Below the pieces are notes generated by a model. It worked only from the letters and a program-made list of their open reading frames with translations, searched no databases and was not told the origin of the DNA. Position numbers and translations under genes: made by a program. Positions 44,492 through 54,113 of a stretch of DNA of 54,113 nt are shown here, piece by piece (within the stretch, counting starts at the first letter, position 1; the number at the start of each line of letters is the position of its first letter). The stretch covers positions 1 to 54,113 of the forward strand of contig SWBL01000344.1 of NCBI GenBank assembly GCA_024195585.1, read 5' to 3'. Origin of the DNA: Aureobasidium sp. EXF-3400. Lineage: Eukaryota; Ascomycota; Dothideomycetes; Dothideales; Saccotheciaceae.

Positions 44492-46279
44492 ATGCTGTCA
44501 CGACACTTTTTTGCTGCCACTCGGTCTATCTCACTCTTATCTTCAAGAAACACACTGCTGTCTCGTACAGCCACATTCAGACCGACCATGGCCGACTCAG
44601 CACCCGCTCAGTCCAACCAGCCTCAGAAAAGGAAATTCAATGAGGGAAAGCGACACTTCAAGAAGAACAAGAAGCAAAAGCAGACTACCGTCAAGGAGGG
44701 CTCTAACGAGGAAGTCTTGATCGCCGATGTTCGCGCACTACTCGAAAAGCACTCGATCGCCTCGAAGCCTGCCGAAGACCAACCAGAAGAACAAGCCTCG
44801 ACTCCCAATCTACCAGAGCCATTCACCGAGTACGATGTCACAATTGAAGAACTCTCGTCCACCGGCGACGGTCTTGCTGTTATCCCTGGTTCCTCTCAGG
44901 TCGCTGTTGTTCCCTTCACCGCCCCTGGCGACAAGGTTACTGTCAAGATCATCAAGCATTTGCAAGATACAAACTACACCTTGACCGACTTTGTCAAGGT
45001 CATTGAACCCTCAACCCACCGCGATGATTCTCTGCCCAAGTGCGGCTACTTCTCCAAGTGCTCTGGCTGCCAGTTCCAATTCCTGCCCTACCAATACCAA
45101 CTCGATCACAAGAAGAGCATTGTCGAAAAAGCTTACAAGAACTTCTGCAACCTGCCCGCACACCTTATCCCTGCTATTGGTGACACAATTGGCTCGCCTC
45201 TGCAATACGGCTACCGTACCAAGTTGACTCCTCATTTCGATGGTCCTCCTAATGGCAGAAGAGACAGGCGTCAAGGTGTCAAAGCTGTCTTCTCGGAGGT
45301 GCCGCCGATCGGCTTTATGCTGAAGGGAACCCGCAAGACTATGGATATCGAGGATTGCCCTATCGGTACAGATGCTGTACGTATGGGTATGAAGAGCGAG
45401 AGAGAAAGAGTAAAGGTCGAGCTGGAGAAGTACCAGCGTGGTGCCACACTGCTTCTTCGTGAGAGCACAAAGCGCATCGAGAAGAAGGATCTACCACAAG
45501 AGCAGCAGGTTAGCGGCGGTGCTGCTGAAGAGCAATCCATCGAGGTTCAAGCTGCTGCACCATCGAGCGAGTCCAAGGACTACATTGACGAGGACCGTGG
45601 CTCACACATTCACCGCAAGACATGCGTCACTGACCAGAACGCTGTTTCGACCGAGTACGTCGATGACTTCCGTTTCGACAACCCCGCCGGTTCTTTCTTC
45701 CAAAACAATAACTCCATCCTCCCCACCTTCACTCAGTACATTCGCGACAACATCTTGCCCAAAGATCAACCAGCAGATGCACCCAAGATCACCAATCTGA
45801 TCGACGCCTACTCTGGCAGTGGTCTCTTCACTGTCACCCTATCCCCTCTCTTCAAGAACTCCATCGGCATCGATGTCTCGACAAAATCCATCGAGTTCGC
45901 CTCCACAAACGCCAAACTCAACAACATTCCTCCGTCATCTGCTCGTTTCCTCGCCGGTGACGCCAACAACATCTTCGCCGAGATCAAGTTCCCTGCTGCA
46001 GAAACTGCCGTCGTCATCGATCCTTCAAGAAAGGGTTGTGACGAGAACTTCCTTGGTCAGTTGCTGCAGTTTGGACCTGAGAGGGTGTGCTATGTCAGTT
46101 GCAATGTGCATACTCAGGCTAGAGATGTGGGTGTTTTGGTTGGAGGCCTTGCTGGCGTTAATGGAGGTAAAGGCTTGTATGAGATTGAGAGTTTGAGAGG
46201 CTTTGATTTCTTCCCTCAGACTGGTCATGTTGAAGGTGTGGCTTTCTTGAGGAAGAAGAAGGATGTTGCTGCCGAGTAG
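44492..46279 (+). CDS. TRM2: TRM2-like tRNA (uracil-5-)-methyltransferase, possible dual start
   Basis: 595 aa from the ATG at 44492, or 563 aa from the ATG at 44588, which has the stronger context (GACCATGG). The extra 32 residues (MLSRHFFAATRSISLLSSRN) are rich in Arg, Ser and Leu with no acidic residue, like a mitochondrial presequence. After a Lys-rich segment the TRAM-like domain (DVTIEELSSTGDGLAVIPGS) is followed by a cysteine cluster CGYFSKCSGCQ, the SAM-binding motif LIDAYSGSGLFTVTLSPLFK, IDPSRKGCDENF and catalytic CYVSCNVHTQARDV. The enzyme makes 5-methyluridine at position 54 of tRNA; yeast Trm2 does this. Dual targeting is inferred. Confidence 0.92.
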   Translation: MLSRHFFAATRSISLLSSRNTLLSRTATFRPTMADSAPAQSNQPQKRKFNEGKRHFKKNKKQKQTTVKEGSNEEVLIADVRALLEKHSIASKPAEDQPEEQASTPNLPEPFTEYDVTIEELSSTGDGLAVIPGSSQVAVVPFTAPGDKVTVKIIKHLQDTNYTLTDFVKVIEPSTHRDDSLPKCGYFSKCSGCQFQFLPYQYQLDHKKSIVEKAYKNFCNLPAHLIPAIGDTIGSPLQYGYRTKLTPHFDGPPNGRRDRRQGVKAVFSEVPPIGFMLKGTRKTMDIEDCPIGTDAVRMGMKSERERVKVELEKYQRGATLLLRESTKRIEKKDLPQEQQVSGGAAEEQSIEVQAAAPSSESKDYIDEDRGSHIHRKTCVTDQNAVSTEYVDDFRFDNPAGSFFQNNNSILPTFTQYIRDNILPKDQPADAPKITNLIDAYSGSGLFTVTLSPLFKNSIGIDVSTKSIEFASTNAKLNNIPPSSARFLAGDANNIFAEIKFPAAETAVVIDPSRKGCDENFLGQLLQFGPERVCYVSCNVHTQARDVGVLVGGLAGVNGGKGLYEIESLRGFDFFPQTGHVEGVAFLRKKKDVAAE

Positions 46280-46907
46280 ATGCTCAATGAAGATACCTCT
46301 TATGAAATATTCATCATCTCACGCTTGTCCATTCTCCCTGGCATCCCAAACAAAACAAAAGGTACAGAGATTCGACAAAACAGAAACCCCCTTAGCCGCC
46401 GTGTTGCTAGGGAGGGCAGAGAAAGCAAGCTTTCATCTCGATTGTTGTCGTGCGAGAATTACTGGGACCCCTCATGGCTAAGTGCCAATTGAATGGCACT
46501 GATGAGAATCGGACCGGTGGACTCTGGCCAACTACGCGGGAGACACGAGCTGCTACCGCTGCGCCATTCCACCGGTTCGATGTGAGGAGAGCGAACTAGC
46601 ATCATAATGACACTGCACTGCTTTTTAGAGGAGTCAAGGAAAATGAGCGCCTGGTCGTGAGGAAGGGTAGGTGCCTTTCTCTCGATATTCATATCCAATG
46701 TTTTAAAGGAAGCCATGCTGTCTCGGAAGTTTCCCTTCCTGGTTATTTCAAGATCAACTATCTGGCAAGTCACCGAGGAAGGAGCACTAAGAGTCCATGA
46801 TTTGTTCAAAGTTGCACAATCGTTCATCCATCAACATCACAACTCATCACATCCCTAAATCATCTCCCTGAGCATGTCCATGCCTTGGCTGGCACCCGTC
46901 CCAACGA
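46280..46907. other. intergenic with a tRNA-like inverted repeat
   Basis: 628 bp. A 122-codon minus-strand frame (46459-46827) has no family resemblance and is not called. The notable element is the inverted repeat at 46513-46576, listed separately. Confidence 0.5.
46513..46576 (-). repeat. inverted repeat enclosing a tRNA A-box-like motif
   Basis: Perfect 9-bp arms ACCGGTGGA (46513-46521) and TCCACCGGT (46568-46576) around 46 bases. Read on the minus strand, the arm is followed by TGGCGCAGCGGTAGC, which fits the Pol III A-box consensus, and just after the second arm lies GGTCCGATTC, close to a B box. The D and T stems do not pair properly, so it is not a functional tRNA; a decayed tRNA is possible. 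Confidence 0.4.
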
Positions 46908-48242
46908 ATGCTTCGCCGCCACTCGATTCATCCTCAAGAGGCAGAGGCTTCTTTCACCTTCCTCAGCGATCCAGGAGATCTATCTTATCTTCCAGCGGGT
47001 CACGACACCGACCGCCTTCACTTCAATCGCTCCGTCGACGATTCCCGACTGATGAGATCGAGCGCGGCATTGACAAGCTCCAGGCGATCGCCATCCGTAC
47101 CCGCCGTAGCATCTCGCGAAGAACCAGACACGCCAAAAGTGTCTTCTGGCCGTATCAGCGATGGACACTCTGACGAAGCTCGCTTGGGCCTGCCAGAGGA
47201 TTGGACCATCTACCCTGTCTCAAGACATCATGGCCATACATCTCAAACTCCCAAGCGAGGCCATGGTGACATCGACTTCACCAAGTTCGATTTCACTCGA
47301 TCTATCGAGTTTTCACTGTCTGCTGACATGTCCGAGTCGTTGGAAACATTACCTGCTTATTATTCCCACACTGATTCTGCTGGCCAACTTGAAGACACTC
47401 TGCCACCATATCACGTAGATGATGAACTCTCCTCCATTGCCCAGACTATACATACACAAAACGCCGACCTTCGAAAAAAGCCGAAGCTTAAACACGTGCG
47501 ACCCCTTCCTCGCGAGTTCACCGCGAATGAGCTCAAAGATATCCGACGCAAAACCCGTCATCGAATCAGAGTGGTGACCAGGAACAGCTTAGGCCTGACT
47601 GTCAACCTTGGTCTCGCTTCTGTAGCACCACAGATGCTCATCGCCGCCGCCATCAATGGTTTCTGTTTAGGCATTGGTGCCTACAAACTACACCAACATC
47701 TTCGTTTTCTCGCATAGAATGAGTTGAGAGTTCAGAAGCGCGATATCATCGTCGCTGTTGTTGAAGGCATTGCTGTCAAGCTAATCTTCCTTGCCATCAC
47801 ACTCAACAATGACGACTTCCTTGTCCTTACCCACGAATTTGTCTCTGCACACTCCGAGCACATTGCCCCTATTCTAAAAAGTATCCCTGGGTTCAGCCAA
47901 GCTCACCAGGCCTTTATGGCTCCCATCGAAAAGATACAGGAAATGCTGGGCTTACCCTCGATGGCGCAACGTGCTGTAGAGTTTGGAAGCGGCGGCGGCT
48001 GGTACGATCCTGCAGACGTGGTGTTGAAGAACATGTTTTTGGTCGGTGCTGTGCAAGTGGCCATGGAAACTGCAATCGACCAAATTCAAGAGCGGCTATC
48101 GAGGGCGAATGAGCATGTCAGGGAACATCACGCTCACAAACATATTGCTAGACAGAGGGCATGTGAGGTTGAGGGCGTGGCGTGGAGTCAGAATGTCGAG
48201 GTGCTGTTCAAACTGTCTGCTCGAGAGGAGAAGCTCGACTGA
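46908..48242 (+). CDS. membrane-associated hypothetical protein interrupted by an in-frame amber codon
   Basis: Two open segments, 46908-47714 and 47718-48242, lie in the same frame separated only by a TAG at 47715-47717; together they code for about 443 aa. N-terminus Ser-rich (MLRRHSIHPQEAEASFTFLS), then a basic segment (ELKDIRRKTRHRIRVVTRNS), then hydrophobic LGLTVNLGLASVAPQMLIAA and AINGFCLGIGAYKLHQHLRF. After the stop the coding character continues without a gap: VQKRDIIVAVVEGIAVKLIF, then NNDDFLVLTHEF and a helical amphipathic end. I do not recognise the family. A CAG-to-TAG change would explain the break. An intron 47677-47730 (GTGCCT...GAGAG) would also remove it but uses poor splice sites and deletes plausible protein. 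Confidence 0.6.
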
Positions 48243-49426
48243 AGAACTCTTCCTAAGATCGATTATTGTCGTTATGAGCCTGTCTGTCACCACTTTGCAT
48301 GGTAATTTTCTGGTGTTAGCATCTCATGAATAATTATACCGCCACTCTCAAAAGCTCAACTGTCTTCTGTTTAGCCAATACAGTCTATCGTTTACACCAA
48401 TCTATACTTGCAACTTGCGTTTTTGTCTTCACATACCTCTCAAGTTCTACGTCAAGGCAAGCAAGTAACGACAGGAAACACGGACATGGAAGAAGAGGAA
48501 GCAAGGAGTCGTAACGTACTAAATACTTTGACCAGCAGGGACAGTGTGCCAGCACAGGTATGCCACGCAAAGTGGGATGCAAAGCGACGTACTTATCAGA
48601 CAAAGAAACAAACACAAGACACTTTCCATCAGAAGATGAATCATCAAAAGGTTTTGGTTTCCCCAACCTGATTTGATATACTTGTGGAAGTTCCATAGTC
48701 CTGTCTGTTTTTGCCCAGTCTGCGCAATAAGTCACACCCCAAATGCTTTTGCAAGAACCAAAAAGAATAGAGATGCAAAAAGAAACAAAACGTACAGCAG
48801 CAGGGATTCCCATCGTAGTACTAATATGCCGTTCAACTGCTTATGTATGGCAGAGCGGACGGGATGCCCAGTTCACCCACTGCCGTTCTGGGAAAATTGC
48901 CCTTAAATTTTCCCGGTTAGGGAAATGATTCAACTATCGGGCTGTGGCTGCCCTTCAAAAAGCTCGGACCTCTAACTTGGATTCTGGTTCTCAGTATCGG
49001 TGAAGACTACGACGCCGAATTCCAGGATACTGGCCTACGTGTCAAACAGCTCTCACTCCCACGACGCGTCCTGATAGCGTTGGTCCGCCCGTGCCGCATC
49101 CTCCAACTCATCTGACTTTGCGCATGTCTAATTACGGCAGCTCAGCAAGTCTCGATCTCTACGATGCGCCCACAGCGTAAGCTGCAGATATGATGCAGTA
49201 GTGGACGCCTCCACAACAGCGGCTGCTCTATAGTTTTATACATGTGGCTGCTAGATGGTTCTCAGGCTGTGCTACATGGGACGATCAGCGGTTGGCATAA
49301 GATGCAAATGCTTCCTCTACCTTCGAGTAAAATGCATCGAGACTCGTTATTCAGGTATCCGTTTTACGTCATTCTATTTGCTTCGCAGAGCTCCCGAGAC
49401 TACGTCTGAGACGTAAGAATCTTTTC
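48243..49426. other. intergenic containing a 5S rRNA pseudogene
   Basis: About 1.2 kb. Contains the 5S-derived sequence at 48789-48869 and, just beyond it, a 9-bp inverted repeat GGGAAAATT/AATTTTCCC (48890-48898 and 48906-48914). The remainder shows no gene; a signal-peptide exon for the downstream protease-like gene could hide here but was not found. Confidence 0.5.
48789..48869 (-). pseudogene. 5S rRNA pseudogene (truncated, internally deleted)
   Basis: On the minus strand the sequence reads GGGCATCCCGTCCGCTCTGC ... GAATCCCTGCTGCTGTACGTT, the fungal 5S 3' two-thirds. Compared with the 5S copy at the window end it has one base in place of 13 (the region containing GTGGGTGACCAC, part of helix IV/loop E), one substitution (AATATG against AATCTG on the plus strand), and the 5' ~35 bases do not match 5S. 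It should not form a normal 5S fold. Confidence 0.85.
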
Positions 49427-51075
49427 ATGTATATCGAGCAAACCGTCTTCCTTCTCAATCCCGTCTGGGAAGGTGGAGGTTACTTTACCAATTGTGTGTC
49501 TTGCATCCTTTTCGCTGCAATTCTCCATGGTCTGACTTGATACAGTCAGTGTTGGAACCCCTCCTCAGGCAATCACAGCATCGCTTGACACAACATACGG
49601 TGCTACGTTTGTGCAATCTGCCAATTACACACCATGCTCGACATCGTATTCTTTTTATTCTTCGTGCCAGGACGGAGCGTTCAATGCAAGCTCTTCTTCT
49701 ACAGTCATCACCGTCGAGGCTGATGGCTTCAATTATACAGGCAGTCTAGGTAGCATCATATCAGATGTGGTACAGATCGGATCGCTTTCAGTAGCTGGTA
49801 TGCAGTTTGGTTTGTCAACCACCGGCTATAACCTCACTGGTTACGCGACTGGAGTTCTCGGTCTCGGTTACTCGCTCAATGGCCTTGATTCTCTGGCTAC
49901 ACCAGACCGAGGCTTTCTCGGCCAACTCAGCACCGCAGGGCTCATCAATTCCAAGCTTTTTAGTGTCTTCCTCGGCAGCACAGGTATGCAGAAACCTATG
50001 TAATAGAGTACGAGTATCTGACTTTTCAGCCGGAAACCAAACAGGGTCATTGGTGTTCGGAGGAGTCGACCTGTCAAAGTACAGCGGCGAGCTAGTTACC
50101 CTCGATATATTGGCACAGCCTTATACCACCGAGGACAACACAGTGATAAACACTGCCTATCAGCACGTTTTGGCAATAACAGATATCTCTGTTACAGCCC
50201 ACAACCAAAGTACATTCACCGTCTTCCAGAATGGAGATTCCACTGGCCAGCAGAATGGTAGCTTACCTGCAGTGCACAACACAATGCAAGCCTGGTGGGA
50301 AGTCTCGCCAGACGTTTATGATTCCATTGTCCCCTTCATTCCCGGACTCGATGCGTCGTCCCAAGTGATTCCCTGCGAGGGAACCGATCGAAACCTCACA
50401 ATAACCATCACCTTCGGCGCAAATGTCAACATCACCGTGCCCTTTAATGATCTCGTCATTCCAATCTACGACGGCACCCAAGACCAAACCCTCACTTCTG
50501 ACGGATTGCCCCTCTGCAGCTTCGCACTAAGGCCGCGCGATGGCAACCTCACCGATCCGTATTATCTGGGCTACAGCGTGCTGCGTTCCATGTACACAGT
50601 CTACGATCTAGATAATGCGCAGATGAGCATTGCCCAAGCGAACTCCAAATGCGACGGTTGCTCAGACATACACGAAGTTCCTGCTGGCACTGATGGCCTG
50701 AGCCAAGTTCTGAAGTCTGCCAGTCGAAGCTTGGTCACTGCATCTGCAAATGTGGCCATAGCGACCTCGCTCGTCTCCATGGAGGCCGGATCGAACCCTA
50801 CCTTCTCGGTCTGGACGGCTTCAGCGGCCTTGGGTCAAGCAACGGGCTACGATGTCATACCTGGAGCTTTCAGGACTTACGGGGCCACAATCGTCGCGAC
50901 TGGCACTTTGACTGCTAGCATGACTCCGTCTATTGCTTCAAGTACTAGCGAACTGACAGAGAATAGTACTACGACTTCGCCAACAGGTACCTCGAGTTCT
51001 GTACATCGGTTCTGTGGAGCAAAAAGATGGCTCGAACTGGTGATCTTGGAGTGTGCGATCATGTTGCTATTGTGA
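49427..51075 (+). CDS. aspartyl-protease-like GPI-type protein, second catalytic Asp lost
   Basis: 516 aa in three exons, 49427-49493, 49546-49983, 50030-51075; introns 52 and 46 bp (phase 1 each). The join rebuilds GGYFTN-FSVGTPPQAITASL, the pepsin-fold opening. The first active-site motif reads SLDTTYGATFV, keeping Asp (49587-49589) but not the DTGSS glycine. Later flap and substrate-loop motifs are present: TGVLGLGYSLNGLDS, KLFSVFLGST-AGNQTGSLVF, then GGVDLSKYSGELVTL. The second active-site motif, normally DTG, reads AVHNTMQAWWEVSPDVY, with His (50275-50277) at the Asp position. Many N-glycosylation sites, and a Ser/Thr-rich C-terminus ending in a hydrophobic segment (ELVILECAIMLLL), suggest a GPI-anchored wall protein. 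The model lacks a signal peptide, so the true 5' end may be upstream. Confidence 0.78.
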
Positions 51076-51168
51076 GCTCCGTAGACAACAACTATGATAT
51101 ATGCAAAGAGAAAGAGAGGTTGGAAGTTTCGAAACTGTGACTACTCCTGGTACTACAAATTCTGTTAA

Positions 51169-53172
51169 TCACTCTGTTTTGTCGGCTTTGGCAAAAACCC
51201 CACGACCATTCATGTACTGTAGCACGAAACGTTCATCCTCCAACTCATGCTCAAGGCTGTGCAGATTCCTGACGCTTTCGTCCATGGAGCACATGAGCAA
51301 TGCCAACGAATTGCCCTTCCACGCTTCGGCTTTGAGTCTGTGTGTCTGCCAGATGCTCGCAATGAGAAACAGTATAGACAAGACGACCAGAACGGCAGGA
51401 AACACAAGCCACACCCATCTGACATGCACAAGATTGACGGTCACAAAGACCTCGCCCGCATAGGCATCCGCGCCATCTCCGTACACGTCGCCGGTGAGGC
51501 GTATGTTGTTCGACATGCTCAAGGCGAGCTGGTCGATTGCGACGTCCCAATCACTGATGTTATAGAGTGCCATGGCGATATCTGGGGTGGGTAGATACGA
51601 CATCTGACCGTCGTTGGCAAACAGCACCGAGGCATTCATGAAGGGTGTCTGTTCGAACCCGATGAGCGAGTTCAATGAGACGTTGAACACAGCGTCCTTT
51701 GACACGTTGAAGCGGTCAGGAATATCTGTGAAGTTGCAGCTTCCAATGTCCGCAAATACGTTGCAGTCTGTCTTGCTGTGGTTTCCAACAATTTCTTGCG
51801 TCAAGATACCGTTGTTCACACTAGTGTTGTATGCCTGCACACAGTACCACAGCCCGCAAACGCGGATGCTTGGATTGGACTGCTGCGTTTTGGGGACGTT
51901 GAGTGCGATGAAGCTTTCCAGAAGCATTGTGTCGGAGTCATTGTAGAATTCACTGTTGAACTGCTCTACGACGAGTGCGGGACTGCCAGCAGATGGATAT
52001 GCACGGCCGGATGATTCGTAGACGACGGAGAAGTTGTATCCTGCGGCGTCGTGGAGACTGTAACTGCAGTTCGTGCCTGCTTGCTGCTCAACGCATGTGT
52101 AAGACACTCGCGATGTGAGATCTGTGCACGAGCCGCACACACCAAGAGAAGGTGTTATAGGCCACGTGCAGTTGCCAGTACTGCATTGCGATGGAGGTGG
52201 TACCACGCTTCCAGAGTTGAAGATTCCGTTGTTTATGGCCGCTTTTGTATAGAGATCCGGAATATAATCTACAACCGTTTAGCTACTGCCAAGAATAATT
52301 CAGGAGCATCTGACGAACTTGTTTCCTGAATTTCTTTCATGAACTTGTCGTACGAGGTACTGCGAGATAGCTGACCGACATCTGAGGCATTAAACACTGG
52401 GACATTCTTCGGAGCAAGCGAGAGTACTTGTTGGGCGAATGTGTCTAGTGCTAGGGTCGATACCGTAATCACAGCGCCAACAACGCTCAAGCTCCTGTTA
52501 TCGGTCAGACGTACTGTTCCTTGATCACGTACTGAGAAGACTGCATCCTTACCAAGCGGAACGTGAAAGGATTATCTTGACACTTCCCCAAGGGCCTCTG
52601 GACGCTTGATCAAGATCGTCGAGCTCACGTATCCTAGGTGGGCGGTGAGGGCTCCCTGGCGGCTGGTAGAATCTATTCCACTTGAGTTGGCCAAGCGCCG
52701 CCCCGACTGACACCATCATCGAGGCGCGGAAGAACGTGGTGAGCAGGGCTACGAGACCGTTGAGAGTCAGGTGGTTTGACAATATCCTGTGTTGCTCTTT
52801 AGTATCCGACACCGCGAGAACAGACACCAAAGCACCAAAGCATGCTATAGATATCACACACGAGAGAATCTCAAAGATCCACCCGGCATTCGCCCAACCG
52901 ATCCACAACTGCCATCTGTTATGGAATTGCTGGCTTCGCTGTGGTCTTGTCAAGGTTTCTTCCAAACTCGACCCAAAAGAATCACAAGGCCCTAGTTTGA
53001 CAACGTCATAGTCTGTTTCTTTTCTTTCTAATGGTTTGTTCCCTTTGTGGCGATCCGTGGATGGTCGTTGAGGTTCGATCCCAAATCTGAATGCGCCAAA
53101 ACCTGTCTCCTGTCGCCCTGGGTCATCGCTTTGGGACAGATAAGTATACCGAGATAGGTTGGCCGTCTCCAT
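51169..53172 (-). CDS. DUF3176 membrane glycoprotein
   Basis: 631 aa in three exons: 53172-52553, 52494-52319, 52268-51169; introns 58 and 50 bp (phases 2 and 1; second donor GTTCGT is weak). ATG at 53172 (METANLSRYTYLSQ). Membrane segments: WIFEILSCVISIACFGALVS; LNGLVALLTTFFRASMMVSV; VVGAVITVSTLALDTFAQQV after the join SAW-SLSVVG; and near the C-terminus WVWLVFPAVLVVLSILFLIA. The large region between the third and fourth segments is rich in cysteine and N-glycosylation sites (CSTGNCTWPITPSLGVCGSC), as in DUF3176 proteins of filamentous ascomycetes, which often occur in expanded families. Function unknown. It converges with the protease-like gene, 93 bp apart. Confidence 0.88.
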
Positions 53173-54020
53173 CAGGGTGGGTTTTGCAGGTGTTTCTCTG
53201 GACAGGAAGGTAAAGCTCACACGGGGAAACAAGCGGCGACGAGGTCGTAGCGTACTACTTGCTTAATAGCTGATGGGACTTTGATAAGGCCCCTCCGCTG
53301 CTGGAAGCGCAGCCTCAGCTCGGGCGAGCGGCTTGAGTGCATTATGCAACTCTTACCTCCATATAAACAAGACAGGCTGGAGCATGTACAGGGTTGTAGC
53401 ATCACCGCTGGATAGTGTGCAATCCTTCCGCCAGAGTTTGCCAGGATTATAGCAAATCGGAGATGTTAAAAAGGTCGAAATAAGGGTCCCGCAAGTACCA
53501 CGCTATCCAACGGAGGCTCTACCCCCCTGTAAGCACGATGCAAGCCACACCAGTGAGCTGAACATTATTGTTAGTAGGATCACATGCGGCAGCAGCAAGC
53601 TGTCTGCGAATGCCTAAGTCAGTAGTTGCATATATGTACACCGTTAGTGGCTTGCTCGTCCGCCATTTTTAGTATTCAAATCGCGTCGACGTGAGGAAGT
53701 AAGCTTTCATGTTTAGACAGTTCTGCAGTTTGCTATCGACCGGAAGACCAGGATCAAGGGCGGCGTCTCGAATTTGTCAGGCGCAGCCTCTGGCATGCAT
53801 CTTTGAGAGCTGTGATCCAAGCTGTGAGAAGGTGGCTGGAGGGGAATAGCCATCGTCGCGACCGAGAGCTATGTTGGTGCGGATAGACAACCGTATTCTA
53901 GGCAAGTAGGTCCGAAAATTCGTGTCGCGCGATTCCTTCATCAACTCGCCAACAAAGCGATAAAACTTCTTCCGCAAGGAAAGGACAGTGAGCAAAATGA
54001 TAATCTGGTTAAACAGACAA
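53173..54020. other. intergenic between DUF3176 gene and 5S rRNA
   Basis: About 850 bp with no supportable gene. It includes the promoter of the DUF3176 gene. A 72-codon minus frame at 53777-53995 shows no family resemblance. Confidence 0.5.
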
Positions 54021-54113
54021 AACGTACAGCAGCAGGGATTCCCACGTGGTCACCCACCGTAGTACTAATCTGCCGTTCAACTGCTTATGTATGGCAGAGC
54101 GGACGGGATGCCC
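54021..54113 (-). rRNA. 5S ribosomal RNA, 5' end beyond the window
   Basis: Minus strand: GGGCATCCCGTCCGCTCTGC, ATAAGCAGTTGAACGGCAGA, TTAGTACTACGGTGGGTGAC, CACGTGGGAATCCCTGCTGC, TGTACGTT, followed by a TTTT stop signal for Pol III. This matches the fungal 5S layout (for example the GTGGGTGACCAC...GAATCCCTGCTG block). About the first 25-28 bases of the gene lie outside the window. A lone 5S between protein genes means dispersed 5S organisation. Confidence 0.92.

Noticed and set aside
46459..46827. 122-codon minus frame
   Set aside because: Contains the tRNA-like inverted repeat and has no protein family features.
53031..53070. GGTTCGATCCC, an exact-looking tRNA B box
   Set aside because: Lies inside the DUF3176 coding exon, and no A box at the right distance or cloverleaf can be drawn.

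Overview
The window looks like nuclear DNA of a filamentous ascomycete (Pezizomycotina; Dothideomycetes seems likely but cannot be shown from sequence alone). Reasons: about 50% GC, compact genes on both strands, many introns of 46-60 bp with GTANGT donors and CTNAC branch sites, fungus-specific families (DUF3468-type regulators, DUF3176, RIC1, RRN6, SPC25), and 5S rRNA sequences dispersed between protein genes. Most gene models below were rebuilt by joining exons at phase-consistent splice sites. No RNA evidence was available, so start codons and a few junctions are inferences and are marked as such.

Layout. 0.3-3.6 kb: RIC1 (Golgi Rab exchange factor). 4.0-6.8 kb: a possible orphan gene and a fungal regulator. 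7.6-9.1 kb, minus strand: two mitotic genes, a tiny three-exon MZT1 (71 aa) and SPC25. 9.7-12.7 kb: RRN6 (Pol I core factor). 13.5-16.2 kb: C2H2 zinc-finger regulator. 16.7-21.5 kb, minus strand: an immunity-like block consisting of ankyrin repeats, a patatin/NB-ARC (NLR-like) gene with apparent frame breaks, and a DUF2235 hydrolase-like gene whose nucleophile serine is glycine. 22-27.5 kb: CHORD-CS Hsp90 co-chaperone, CK2 beta subunit, TMA20 and SGT2. 27.8-46.3 kb: housekeeping genes rich in mitochondrial functions (uS11m, TIM44, HEM25, HSP78, uS5m, TRM2 with a possible dual start), plus eEF1B-beta, MSH5, a secreted cysteine protein and a coiled-coil hypothetical. 46.9-53.2 kb: a membrane protein gene interrupted by an in-frame amber codon, an aspartyl-protease-like GPI protein lacking its second catalytic Asp, and a DUF3176 membrane glycoprotein. 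This last stretch is bracketed by a 5S pseudogene and a 5S gene cut by the window end.

Most interesting region: 16.7-23.0 kb. An NLR-architecture gene with a lipase effector domain lies beside a catalytically altered DUF2235 protein, and the next gene is a CHORD-CS co-chaperone with a heat-shock-element-like promoter site. In plants, CHORD proteins (RAR1) stabilise NLRs through Hsp90. Whether the fungal neighbours work together is only a hypothesis, since adjacency in a fungal genome is weak evidence. Several divergent gene pairs (SPC25/RRN6, DUF2235/CHORD, TMA20/SGT2, uS11m/TIM44, eEF1B/HSP78, uS5m/TRM2) share short intergenic promoters.
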